Source: Pontibacterium granulatum (lineage in GTDB: Bacteria > Pseudomonadota > Gammaproteobacteria > Pseudomonadales > Balneatricaceae). From it: a DNA stretch of 64,000 nt. Shown one piece after another: positions 1 through 8,580 of the stretch; positions within the stretch are counted from its first letter, which is position 1, and each line of letters starts with the position of its first letter. Location of the stretch: NCBI RefSeq assembly GCF_029961155.1, contig NZ_JASBRH010000005.1:62001-126000 (forward strand), in the 5' to 3' direction. The notes beneath the pieces are model-generated. The model was not told the origin of the DNA and searched no databases. It saw nothing but the letters and a program-made list of their open reading frames with translations. A program made the position numbers and the translations under genes.

Positions 1-2
1 AA

Positions 3-602
3 AACGGACTCGGCGTACATGCGTCGTACGGATATGCCGATGACTACCAACGCCAGATCTATCTTAATACTAATTACACGTTTGACCTGGGTGATGCCCG
101 TAGTTTGCTGATCGATTTCTATCACTACGATGGCGAGGCTGAAGGTAATTTGTATCCAGACCCGGACTACAACTCTACTATGACTAATCTGGCCGCGCGC
201 TATACGTTCGGAAATGTAAAGTTGTTGCTCTCCTATCAGACGATCGGTGGGGATGATGCTTATGACTTTGCTTGGGGCGGGAGTGATCAGACACTGCATC
301 AGACATGGCAGTCTATTCAGTTCAACGATTTTAACAGAGACGATGAGGATTCCTGGCAAATACGTGCGGACTACAGTTTCGAGGGCGTGCCGGGTTTGAG
401 TGGATGGATCCGACATGCAGAAGGCACATACGACGAGGGAGTTGCTGAAGTGGATGAAGCAGAGAGCAACCTGGACCTAAGTTATACCATTCAGACGGGT
501 AAGTTACGTGAAATGACTTTCCGATTGCGTTATGCGCATATCGAAGCTGATGCATATAGCGATATCGATGAAGTCCGGTTCATGATGAACTACACCTTCT
601 AA
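3..602 (+). CDS. OprD-family outer membrane porin, C-terminal part
   Basis: The reading frame is open from the left edge, so the gene begins outside the window and only about 199 C-terminal residues are present. Alternating hydrophobic and polar beta-strand segments, the VPGLSGWIRH strand, the LDLSYTIQTGKL and TFRLRYAH segments and a terminal aromatic residue (MNYTF) match the end of OprD-type specific porins. These are 18-stranded outer membrane channels for small carboxylates, amino acids or peptides. The terminal Phe is the usual BAM recognition signal. Substrate cannot be told from this part. A hairpin terminator follows the stop codon. Confidence 0.8.
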   Translation, partial: NGLGVHASYGYADDYQRQIYLNTNYTFDLGDARSLLIDFYHYDGEAEGNLYPDPDYNSTMTNLAARYTFGNVKLLLSYQTIGGDDAYDFAWGGSDQTLHQTWQSIQFNDFNRDDEDSWQIRADYSFEGVPGLSGWIRHAEGTYDEGVAEVDEAESNLDLSYTIQTGKLREMTFRLRYAHIEADAYSDIDEVRFMMNYTF

Positions 603-623
603 GCCCAATTTCCTTCCTTACAA

Positions 624-656
624 AAAACGCGCTCGCGACGGGGCGCGTTTTCATTT
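624..656 (+). terminator. Rho-independent terminator of the porin gene
   Basis: AAAACGCGC and GCGCGTTTT pair around a 10-base loop, ending in a T-rich tract 22 bases after the porin stop codon. Confidence 0.8.
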
Positions 657-722
657 GCTTTTTTGAGCTGAAAATCTTTCTTTGTGTTTTGATCATGGTG
701 GTAACTGTTTCGAACCGGAAAA

Positions 723-775
723 CTGGTCCCAAAGTAGAATGCTGGCTCTAAAATCCAAAAAGTACTGGCTCTAAT
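723..775 (+). promoter_or_regulatory. Three CTGG direct repeats, candidate MocR-type operator
   Basis: CTGGTCCCAAA (723), CTGGCTCTAAA (742) and CTGGCTCTAAT (765) form direct repeats spaced 19 and 23 bases, 64-116 bases before the DUF6506 gene. Three repeats of the same form precede the small gene at 14515. Known family behaviour: MocR/GntR regulators such as TauR bind direct repeats of similar CTGGAC-type half sites. The assignment to a MocR protein is inference; the regulator is not identified. Confidence 0.45.
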
Positions 776-838
776 CGAATTTATGTAACGGGTCTTTAAT
801 GGAGCAAGACCAATAACAATAAATTTGTGGAGTACAAG

Positions 839-1138
839 ATGGCATTACAGCGTTATGGATTTATCGTAAAAAGCGCCGATCTGGAGATGTTCAAACACCA
901 CGCCCGTTTGCAGAGTGACAACTTTGACATGTCTGTTGCAGGTGTCTCTGATGTGTCCCAGGCATGCCTCGTCGCGCAGGAGATGATCACCAAAGGCGTT
1001 CAGTTGATCGAAATGTGTGGTGGCTTTAGCGGCGAAGATGCGCAAGCTGTACGTGATGCGATCAACGATCACATTCCAGTGGGTTACGTTCAGTACACAG
1101 ATGAAGAACGTGACCGCCTGAAACGCGAACTGAGCTAA
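839..1138 (+). CDS. DUF6506 family protein
   Basis: Small cytosolic protein of 99 residues with no signal peptide or membrane segment. The segment GVQLIEMCGGFSGED and the following PVGYVQYTDEE resemble the DUF6506 family, whose function is unknown. The ATG at 839 was preferred to the in-frame upstream start because GGAG lies 7 bases before it. It is the first gene of an apparent operon with a LuxR regulator 12 bases downstream and then thiM. The CTGG repeats upstream suggest control by a MocR-type regulator. Family call from the CGGF motif and length; role unknown. Confidence 0.7.
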   Translation: MALQRYGFIVKSADLEMFKHHARLQSDNFDMSVAGVSDVSQACLVAQEMITKGVQLIEMCGGFSGEDAQAVRDAINDHIPVGYVQYTDEERDRLKRELS

Positions 1139-1150
1139 CAGGTCGCGACC

Positions 1151-1768
1151 ATGAGAATCATCATTGCTGATTCATCTCCACTCTACGCACAGGGTGTAAA
1201 GCTCGCTCTGGATAGCGAAGGCATTACCGCAAATACCCTGATGGTTGATAGCTACCCGGCGTTAGAACAGGCGCTGGAGCGGATTCACGGCAAAGTCATG
1301 ATTGTTGTTGATTCCCGATTGAACGGATTGAGCGAGCTGGAAGATCTGGCTGGGCTCAAGCTGGTACGGGAAGCAAACATCTTGATGATGACCGATTCAA
1401 CCGATGTGGCGTTGATGCGCCGTGCACGGATGACAGGCATTGACGGTGTGGTAGCAAAGACCGCTCCTTTAAGTGAATTGGGTGAGGCACTGCGTGAAGT
1501 TTTGGCAGGCGGTACCTGGCGCTTCAACGAGCGCGTATCTCTCGACCAGTGGGGGGCACAGAAAACCCGCTTGGGTTATGCGTTGTGCCGCCTCTCCAAC
1601 CAGGAGAACAAAGTGCTCAACCTGGTGAAATGTGGGCTGCGCAATAAACAGATCGCCGACCGCATGTCCCTCACCGAACACACGGTCAAAACCCACATGT
1701 CCAGTATCCTGCGTAAGCTGGAGATGGAGAACCGCACCCAATTGGTCGTTGCTCTGCAGCAGATTTGA
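1151..1768 (+). CDS. LuxR/NarL-family response regulator
   Basis: A protein of 205 residues with an N-terminal receiver domain (about 1-120) and a C-terminal LuxR-type helix-turn-helix (about 140-205, with the LTEHTVKTHMSSILRKL recognition region). The phosphoacceptor is D54 in IVVDSRL. The conserved Thr after the fourth strand (LMMTD) and Lys near 103 (VVAKTAP) are present. The usual second acidic residue near the N-terminus is Ser (ADSS), so metal binding may differ. No histidine kinase is nearby, so the partner is unknown. Its place between DUF6506 and thiM suggests a local target. Confidence 0.85.
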   Translation: MRIIIADSSPLYAQGVKLALDSEGITANTLMVDSYPALEQALERIHGKVMIVVDSRLNGLSELEDLAGLKLVREANILMMTDSTDVALMRRARMTGIDGVVAKTAPLSELGEALREVLAGGTWRFNERVSLDQWGAQKTRLGYALCRLSNQENKVLNLVKCGLRNKQIADRMSLTEHTVKTHMSSILRKLEMENRTQLVVALQQI

Positions 1769-1820
1769 TAAGGACGGTGTGTTTTGCGCGCCGTTCCATA
1801 GACCCAAATCGGAGGTCATT

Positions 1821-2639
1821 ATGTCAACTGTATTCAAAGTATTTGATGTAGAACCCCAAAGTAACCTGGATTACGCCCGTTCGTGCGCGACCGTACTGAA
1901 AACCATTGCTGACCGTAATCCCCGCGTCCAGTGCATCACCAACACCGTCGCAATGGACTTCACGTCTGACGTGTTGCTGGCGGTGGGCGCGCGTCCGTCA
2001 CTGACGATGGGTGCCGAAGAGATTCGCGAGTTCGTTGCCAGCTCCGATGCGCTGAGCATCAACATAGGCACGTTGGATGCGGTGCGTAAGGCGGCTATTA
2101 CACCGGCCATCGAAACCGCTAACGATTACCAGCGTCCTTGGGTGTTGGATCCGGTATCGGCGCACGCATCAGAACAGCGTTGTTCCTATGCGCGTGAACT
2201 GCTGGAGCTTAAGCCGACGGTAATTCGTGGCAACAGTGCGGAGATTAAAGCCCTGGTTGGCAGTGATTCGCCCGATGCCGCCTGGATGCTGGCGCAGCAA
2301 ACCGGTGCGGTGGTTGCCCAGACAGGGGAGGCGGATTTGATCACCAACGGCCACCGTGCACTGATGATTGCCAATGGTCACGAGATGCAGACGCGCGTAT
2401 CCGCGATGGGTTGCGCTGCAACAGCATTTGTTGCGACCTTCCTGGCGGTAAACCGCCGCCCGTTTGATGCAACCGTACAGGCATTACTTGCGCTGTCCGT
2501 CGCTGCCGAAATTGCAGCCAGCCAGTCTCGCGGTCCGGGCAGTTTGCACATGCACATCCTCGATACCTTGTACTCGCTTGACCAATTAACGTTGGAGCAA
2601 CGGGCACATCTGCTGATGTGCGAAGAGGTTGCGGCCTGA
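1821..2639 (+). CDS. thiM: Hydroxyethylthiazole kinase
   Basis: Phosphorylates 4-methyl-5-(2-hydroxyethyl)thiazole for thiamine salvage. The protein has 272 residues, the normal length for ThiM, with the N-terminal VQCITNTVAMDFTSD region, the PWVLDPVSAHAS segment and the VIRGNSAEIKAL substrate segment. The catalytic Cys is retained, but the family motif TGTGC reads SAMGC, so activity or substrate may be modified. Start chosen at the ATG with GGAGGT 5 bases upstream; the open frame extends further 5' into the LuxR gene. No thiD or thiE is beside it and no TPP riboswitch is visible, unusual for a salvage gene. Confidence 0.82.
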   Translation: MSTVFKVFDVEPQSNLDYARSCATVLKTIADRNPRVQCITNTVAMDFTSDVLLAVGARPSLTMGAEEIREFVASSDALSINIGTLDAVRKAAITPAIETANDYQRPWVLDPVSAHASEQRCSYARELLELKPTVIRGNSAEIKALVGSDSPDAAWMLAQQTGAVVAQTGEADLITNGHRALMIANGHEMQTRVSAMGCAATAFVATFLAVNRRPFDATVQALLALSVAAEIAASQSRGPGSLHMHILDTLYSLDQLTLEQRAHLLMCEEVAA

Positions 2640-2684
2640 ATCCATCAGGAGAGTGAATTATAGTGTTCGCCTGCGAATATTAAG

Positions 2685-2710
2685 AACCCAGCCAATAGGC
2701 TGGGTTTTCG
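2685..2710 (+). terminator. Terminator after thiM
   Basis: A perfect 9-bp stem (AACCCAGCC with GGCTGGGTT) around AATA, followed by TTCG, 45 bases after the stop codon. Confidence 0.85.
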
Positions 2711-2921
2711 TACCTGTATGATTTGATGGTAGTTGTACGTTTTAACTATGAATTTTTTTGTACGCCTGATAATCATAGTCCCGATAACATGAGTTTATTT
2801 CATGGTCTGAGTGTTGTGGATTCAGTGCACAACTTCCGCGTTTAATGTTGGCTAGGTTGGTGTATTACCCAGAAATTTAGAGTTTTCCTGGAAGAACATT
2901 AACCCCTTTTCATAAATAAAC

Positions 2922-2950
2922 TTGACTATGCAGGGTGGGCTCTATATTAT
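2922..2950 (+). promoter_or_regulatory. Sigma-70-type promoter of the cold-shock gene
   Basis: TTGACT (2922-2927) and TATTAT (2945-2950) are separated by 17 bases. Transcription from here would give a leader of about 155 bases before the cold-shock ATG, close to the long leader typical of cspA-type cold-inducible mRNAs. The stretch from the thiM terminator to this promoter holds no recognisable gene. Confidence 0.6.
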
Positions 2951-3111
2951 GGCACACAAGCTTGATGCTTTGTTTGTTATTTATGCTCTTCATTTCGACG
3001 TCTTTTCTTAATTCCTCGTCCTGTTTTCGTAAGTAAAATCTAAAACTGTCCTGCGCTTATCTGCCTGTAAATCGGGCGGCTCATCTATTTCCGAAAATGG
3101 GAAAATATATT

Positions 3112-3321
3112 ATGTCTAATTCTACTACCGGCACCGTAAAATGGTTTAATGACGATAAAGGCTTTGGCTTTATCGAGCAACAATCCGGTCCTGATGTTTT
3201 TGCTCACTTCTCTGCAATTGCAAGTGAAGGCTTTAGAAGCCTGCAAGAAGGGCAGCGTGTCGAGTTTACAATCACACAGGGGCAAAAAGGTCCTCAGGCA
3301 GAAAATATTCGTCCGTTGTAA
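3112..3321 (+). CDS. CspA-family cold-shock protein
   Basis: A single cold-shock domain of 69 residues. RNP1 is KGFGFIEQ and RNP2 is DVFAHFSAI, preceded by GTVKWFND. Such OB-fold proteins bind single-stranded RNA and DNA and melt mRNA structure at low temperature. The start was set at MSNST, the normal family start; an in-frame ATG 15 bases upstream is possible. A long leader with its own promoter and a terminator directly downstream make it monocistronic. Confidence 0.93.
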   Translation: MSNSTTGTVKWFNDDKGFGFIEQQSGPDVFAHFSAIASEGFRSLQEGQRVEFTITQGQKGPQAENIRPL

Positions 3322-3355
3322 AGCGGATGTGGATCTAATTCGCCTGCGATCCATT

Positions 3356-3385
3356 AGAGCATGACACTCGTTATGCTCTTTTTAT
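3356..3385 (+). terminator. Terminator of the cold-shock gene
   Basis: AGAGCAT pairs with ATGCTCT across a 10-base loop and is followed by TTTTATT, 35 bases after the stop codon. Confidence 0.85.
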
Positions 3386-3542
3386 TAAATAGCCTTTCCT
3401 CGTTTTATTTGATCTTTAGTTCCAGTGTAAAAATCTTCAAGTCATCGGTCTCTTTGCCTTGATTATTACCCTTTCAAGTATTTACATCGGCACGAATTAG
3501 ACCAAGGAGAAAAAATATCCCAAAAAAATGGAGCTTACAAAT

Positions 3543-3764
3543 ATGTTAAAACATCTAAATGAACGCGTCTGCGTGTCTCAATATGCCGGAAAGAATCAAG
3601 CCTTGTGGGCATGTTATGAGCCTTTAAATTCATCAATATATTCGAAGCGGCAGGTCTGGAAACGCCTAACTGGCCTTTTATCTACTTCGGAAATGCAGCG
3701 TTATCTTGAGAAAAACTATCACTCCTCCGAGGTGTCAGATGGTTTTACATCTATTTCCGCCTGA
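3543..3764 (+). CDS. Small hypothetical protein
   Basis: An open frame of 73 residues from the ATG at 3543, with GGAG 9 bases upstream. The ATG at 3528 would add 5 residues. It is soluble, without signal or membrane segment, and carries a basic centre (SKRQVWKRL). I do not recognise a family. It stands alone between the cold-shock gene and the convergent GGDEF/EAL gene. Confidence 0.4.
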   Translation: MLKHLNERVCVSQYAGKNQALWACYEPLNSSIYSKRQVWKRLTGLLSTSEMQRYLEKNYHSSEVSDGFTSISA

Positions 3765-3849
3765 TCTATTCAATAAACTTGCTTTTTAAAAAAGTGAATT
3801 TAGGTAAGATCTTTACCTTATTTTCTGGAAAGTATCGTGACCACGGATT

Positions 3850-6800
3850 TCATGGGCAGGTAAACACCTGCAGTTCGTTAAACTGGTGCTGAATCTCCTG
3901 TATTAGCATCTGGATCTCCGGCAAGCGTGCTCTTGCGCGTTCTATATCGCCGGTTTCGCACTGTGTCCGTATCTCATTGGCTAGGCTGTATAGCTTTTTC
4001 TGGTCGCCATCAATCTTTGCCAATGCTTCCAATGTAATGAGGTTATCTTTACGGCAGCGCTTACTCCACGCGGAGAAATGCGAGTGCTGTTGCTCAATTA
4101 CGGGCCATTCTGCATCCTCGGATGGCGCTGAAAGCAGTGCTTTTTCAAATTTCGCCCCCCAGTGATTGAGTGAGAGCCGGAACAGCTCGATCATGGTTTC
4201 ACGTTGATTTAGGGTACGTTCGTGAAACGCGGCCCATTCCGGGTAGGGCTTAAAATGGGCTTTCCATTGAGGAAAATCGCTGGCAGGCATTGGCGGGGCG
4301 ATTGCGTCCCCCTGCGCGTTATCGCAGCCCATTAGCAGTAACATTTGGCCCTCCCACACTGACTCGACCCCTTCGGCGACCACGTTTCTGTCAAATGCTT
4401 CTGCGAGTCGGATAACCCCGTCAACGATACGAAAATCGTCAGGACTGGACATGAGGTGGATTACGAAACTGCAGTCGATTTTAACGTTGTCTGCATTTAG
4501 GTTGCGTAGGTGCGCAAGTGATGAGAACCCGGTGCCAAAATCATCTAAAGCGAAGCTGACACCCAGGTTGGACCGACATTGTTCAATGATGTTGTTGATC
4601 GCTTCAAGGTTTCCGAAATCTGTGCTCTCGAGTATCTCAAGTTGGACGTAGCGGGTATCAAGGTGCGGGTAACGATTTATGCGTTTAGCCAGCTCCTCCT
4701 CAAAATCGGGTGAGAGCAGGTGAAACGCGGATACATTGATACCGACGTCAACCTTAATGCCAGCGCGATGCCATGCATCCAGTTGTTTTAGTGCCTGTTC
4801 GATTACCCAATGGCCAATATCGATCTCTACGCTGGTGCCTGCGATCACGGGAAGGAAGTGGAAGGGGAGTAACAGGCCTTTTTCTGGATGATTCCAGCGA
4901 ATCAGTGCCTCAAGCCCCCACACCTCGCCGGTGCTCATATTAATTTTAGGTTGGTAGTAAAGCTCGAATTGTTTCTTACGCAGCGCGATCTCAATATGCC
5001 GTCGCTGGTTATGGGTTTCTATCAGGTACTGATCATCGTTTTGATTGAACAGGTCGAAACTGTTCTTACCCCCCAGTTTTACGCGATACATGGCCTGATC
5101 TGCGTGGCGCAGTAACGTATCGATGTCGACCTGATCATCCGGGTACATGGTGATCCCGCTTGATGCGGTGACAGTCAGCTCGTGCCCTTCGATATGGAAC
5201 GGTTCGCAGATCTTCCGATGGATACGGGATAGAACATCGCGGCACTCATCTATGGAGTGAATATCACCTATCAGAATTGCAAACTCGTCACCACCTAACC
5301 TCGATGCGGTGTCTTCGTCACGGATGCAATGGAGAATCCGTTCCGAGACCTGGATAAGCATTTGGTCACCGACGCTGTGGCCGTAGCGGTCGTTTATCTG
5401 CTTAAAGTTGTCCAGGTCGAGGAAGCAGATTGCCAGTAGTGTCCCAGTACGATTGCACCGCGCGGTTGCCTGATGGAAGCGGTCGGTAAGCAATACACGG
5501 TTGGGCAGTTGGGTCAGGACATCGTGGTACGCCATGGTTTCCAATGCTTGCTGTTGGTGCTTTAACTGGGTGATATCTGAAAAGATGCCGACGTAATGGG
5601 TGGTTTCGCCCGCGGGGGTACGGATACTTGAAATGTTCAGTTGGGCGATATACGGCTCGCCGTCTTTTTTGCGGTTCCATATCTCGCCGCGCCAGGAACC
5701 ATGGTCTTTCAGGTTTCTGAGCAGCTCCCTGTAGAAGTGGGTGTCGTGCTTATCGGACTTCAGGATGCTGGGGTTTTGACCAAGCGCTTCCTGCCTGGTA
5801 AATCCGGTAATGTCGCTGAATTTAGGATTTATATCGACGATTCGCGCTTCCTGATCGGTAACCATGATGCCTTCGTCGGCTTTCTCAAACACACGGGAGA
5901 GCAATCGAAGACGATCATCCGTTTCGGTTTTCTCCATCGCCAACATCACAAGCCGAGCAGCAAAGTTGATCACCTCCAGATCCTGCTTGGTGGGAGCTGT
6001 GGGCCGTGTATGGTAGATGGCGAAGGTGCCCAACACATCGCCGTGTCGATCAATGATCGGTTCCGACCAACAGGCTTGCAGATCGGCTTTTTTTGCCAGC
6101 TCAATATAGGGCTCCCAATTGGGGTGGGAGCTGATGTTTTCTACGATCACGCGTTTCTTGAGAAACGCAGCGCTACCGCAGGTCCCCACGCCGTTACCAA
6201 TTTCCAGCCCTTCAACGGCGTCGTTAAAAAAGTCCGGTAGGCTAGGGGCTGCGCCGAGATGCAGGCGTTTGCGTTGTTCGTCGAGTAAGAGGATGCTGCA
6301 CAGGGCACCCCGACTGGTTTTTTCGATCATCTGGATAATCGAGTTGAATATTTCGGCAAGTGGTTCGTTGTTTACCAGCTGTTCCAATACACTGATACGA
6401 GCCAGATCGAGGATCTCGGTGTGCTTGCGACGGGATATATCGGTAATGACACCTATCACGTGTTTGTGGCTGTCCTCCATATCGACGACCTCGGCAACGG
6501 CGTGAAGCCAGAGCCAATATCCACTGTGTGTTCTGCGCCTGAATTCCATCTCGGTGGTATTCCCCGTTTCGGCGCACTCATTCAGCATCTTGAGCAGCTG
6601 CTCTATGTCGTCTGGATGAACCTCCTTTTGCAGCGTTGATAGGTTGGGGCTGAAATCATTGGGGGCATAATCCAGTATGATGGGATACTCATCGCCGACC
6701 CAAATCTCACCAGATTCTATATCCATCTCAAACCAACTTTGGCGTGCTGTCCGCAGTGCCAGTTCAGTGTGCCGCAGGGTACGCTGAATCGTTTGTGTGC

Positions 6801-7182
6801 GTTCCTCCACTGCCTTCTGGAGGCTGTCCTTATCTTGGCGTAGACGACGTATGAGTAAAAACGTCGTTATGACTAACAGGCAAAACGATATTGCTGCAAT
6901 GGCGTCAAAAATCAGCCAATACCCGGTGCGCCAGTTTCCGATCAGTTCAACATCGGGCAGCCAGTTACTCTTGGATTCTGAAAAAGTATCGTCTGGAGCG
7001 TCTTGGCCAGGGATCTGTGCCACCTGTGCTGTTGCTGTCGTTGGTTCCAGGGGCGTTGTGGACGTAGTGATGAAATGATGCGGGGGTTGTGCGCTATCCG
7101 CATCCGCAAGCGTGGTATATGACAACAGAAGAATCACTGTAATCAGTAATATGTAACGATTGTTCCTGGCGAAGAACTTCAT
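3850..7182 (-). CDS. Membrane PAS-GAF-PAS-GGDEF-EAL cyclic-di-GMP enzyme
   Basis: A protein of 1110 residues. A hydrophobic N-terminus (about 9-26) and a membrane helix (about 88-112) flank a short periplasmic Thr/Pro-rich stretch. Then come a short coiled coil, PAS (about 135-250), GAF (about 262-418), PAS (about 425-540), GGDEF (about 545-710), EAL (about 730-985) and a helical tail resembling a zinc-binding chemoreceptor module. The cyclase motif GGDEF is intact and preceded at the right distance by an RDED inhibitory site. The EAL domain keeps EAL, the catalytic DDFGTG and AEGVE. Both making and breaking c-di-GMP are thus possible. It is monocistronic; the signal it senses is unknown. Confidence 0.93.
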   Translation of the reverse strand: MKFFARNNRYILLITVILLLSYTTLADADSAQPPHHFITTSTTPLEPTTATAQVAQIPGQDAPDDTFSESKSNWLPDVELIGNWRTGYWLIFDAIAAISFCLLVITTFLLIRRLRQDKDSLQKAVEERTQTIQRTLRHTELALRTARQSWFEMDIESGEIWVGDEYPIILDYAPNDFSPNLSTLQKEVHPDDIEQLLKMLNECAETGNTTEMEFRRRTHSGYWLWLHAVAEVVDMEDSHKHVIGVITDISRRKHTEILDLARISVLEQLVNNEPLAEIFNSIIQMIEKTSRGALCSILLLDEQRKRLHLGAAPSLPDFFNDAVEGLEIGNGVGTCGSAAFLKKRVIVENISSHPNWEPYIELAKKADLQACWSEPIIDRHGDVLGTFAIYHTRPTAPTKQDLEVINFAARLVMLAMEKTETDDRLRLLSRVFEKADEGIMVTDQEARIVDINPKFSDITGFTRQEALGQNPSILKSDKHDTHFYRELLRNLKDHGSWRGEIWNRKKDGEPYIAQLNISSIRTPAGETTHYVGIFSDITQLKHQQQALETMAYHDVLTQLPNRVLLTDRFHQATARCNRTGTLLAICFLDLDNFKQINDRYGHSVGDQMLIQVSERILHCIRDEDTASRLGGDEFAILIGDIHSIDECRDVLSRIHRKICEPFHIEGHELTVTASSGITMYPDDQVDIDTLLRHADQAMYRVKLGGKNSFDLFNQNDDQYLIETHNQRRHIEIALRKKQFELYYQPKINMSTGEVWGLEALIRWNHPEKGLLLPFHFLPVIAGTSVEIDIGHWVIEQALKQLDAWHRAGIKVDVGINVSAFHLLSPDFEEELAKRINRYPHLDTRYVQLEILESTDFGNLEAINNIIEQCRSNLGVSFALDDFGTGFSSLAHLRNLNADNVKIDCSFVIHLMSSPDDFRIVDGVIRLAEAFDRNVVAEGVESVWEGQMLLLMGCDNAQGDAIAPPMPASDFPQWKAHFKPYPEWAAFHERTLNQRETMIELFRLSLNHWGAKFEKALLSAPSEDAEWPVIEQQHSHFSAWSKRCRKDNLITLEALAKIDGDQKKLYSLANEIRTQCETGDIERARARLPEIQMLIQEIQHQFNELQVFTCP

Positions 7183-7470
7183 TAACTCGGTGTTCCGAAC
7201 CTAACAGGTGATGAACATCCTGTGTGGGGAGTCCTGATGCACAGATCCATTGCTGGACGGACTAGAGGCGAAAGGTACTAGCAACGCTTAAAAAAACTAT
7301 AATCGAAAATTCGACGGTGGGGCGGTATTTATGTCTAATTTCACTATCCAGGCGGGTAATAACGAACACTGATGCATGGTTTTCACTGGTCTGTTAGTGC
7401 ATTGTCGCAGATAATGCGGCTTTGTAATTTGGCACACCGATTAGCCTGCCGTCGAACGGACATTCGCACC

Positions 7471-8088
7471 ATGACTATTGAAAGCGCAATCTCATTCTTC
7501 ATCGCTATCTTGATTTTCGGCGTTACGCCTGGTCCGGGTGTATTCGCAATTCTGGCACGTGCATTGATGAATGGTGCGAATAGCTGCGTGTTGCTGGCGT
7601 TGGGTATGACCGTCAGCGATATCCTGTACCTGATTGCGGCTTGCATCGGGTTGGCTGCGATCGCGACCCACTGGTCCGAGCTGTTTACGGTGATTCGTAT
7701 TGTTGGCGCGGCGTATCTGTTGTACCTGGGATATAAAATGTGGACGGCGCCGGTTTCCATTGAGCAGGGTGACAGCCGTTTGACTCGATCCGGCATGGCC
7801 GCGAGCTTTGTACAGGGCTTCCTGATTTCGGCGTCCAACCCAAAAGTAATTTTGTTCTATATCGCATTCCTGCCAACCTTCATGGACCTGACGGTGCTGA
7901 GCAGTACCGACATCGTGTTGGCTTCCGGACTGACGCTGGTGGGCTTGATGATTGGTTTAATGGCGATTGCTGTGTTTGCCTCCAAGGCACGTGGCTGGTT
8001 CCGATCTGAACGTGCGATGAAGCGCCTGAACCGCAGCGCGGGTTCGATTATGGCAAGTGCGGGTGCTTATCTGGCGCTGCGTAACTGA
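7471..8088 (+). CDS. LysE/RhtB-family exporter
   Basis: An integral membrane protein of 205 residues with about six hydrophobic helices and the family signature FGVTPGPG near the N-terminus, followed by the SNPKVILFY helix. LysE/RhtB proteins export amino acids or similar compounds. The frame is open further upstream, but MTIESA is the typical family start, so 7471 was chosen; no strong ribosome site is seen. TATAAT at 7298-7303 is a possible -10 element. No regulator is adjacent, so the substrate is unknown. Confidence 0.85.
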   Translation: MTIESAISFFIAILIFGVTPGPGVFAILARALMNGANSCVLLALGMTVSDILYLIAACIGLAAIATHWSELFTVIRIVGAAYLLYLGYKMWTAPVSIEQGDSRLTRSGMAASFVQGFLISASNPKVILFYIAFLPTFMDLTVLSSTDIVLASGLTLVGLMIGLMAIAVFASKARGWFRSERAMKRLNRSAGSIMASAGAYLALRN

Positions 8089-8580
8089 TACCTTCCACGG
8101 GATAGTTAGTCCTGTACCTAATCCTTTTACGAACGGCGGCGAATCATTTAGATCTCGCCGTTGTTTTCTTTGGCCTCTCCAAAGAGCACTGGTATACGCG
8201 AGTTTGGTAACGCGTAACCGGACTAAATGTGCACAAACCTTCAGTGGTTTCGTATCTGGGATCTATGCCACCGAGACAGCACGTAGCGCTTTTTGAATCC
8301 CTTGGAATCGATTTAGAAAAGTAAGCCGAGAGTGGTTATTTTCTGTATGAGCGTAATACTTTGATATGTGTTGTAAAAAAGCTTGTGCGGACAGCGATTT
8401 GGGTATAAAAGTTAACGATCAAATCCTCATCCGTTGGGGTGCTCAAACCGTCAGTTCTTGATGTGCCAAGCATCGTCCCCAACCTATTTGGACTGGCGTA
8501 CTTCTTTCTTTCCTTTGTAACGCGTACTACGCGGGCTGTTTGCTGCCTGATCGATAAGGTTGGGCTGAGGTTCCAGTGCA
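8089..8580. other. Gene-free gap with a possible hairpin and decayed sequence
   Basis: No convincing gene. AACGGCG (8132-8138) can pair with CGCCGTT (8156-8162), followed by GTTTTC, a weak terminator for the LysE gene. The 43 bases at 8120-8162 align without gaps with 9845-9887, the 3' end of the MerR gene, at about 79 percent identity by eye. This could be a remnant of a second MerR-like gene on the minus strand. Confidence 0.35.

Noticed and set aside
1769-1820. TPP riboswitch upstream of thiM
   Set aside because: Only 52 bases separate LuxR from thiM and no THI-box sequence such as CTGAGA is seen.
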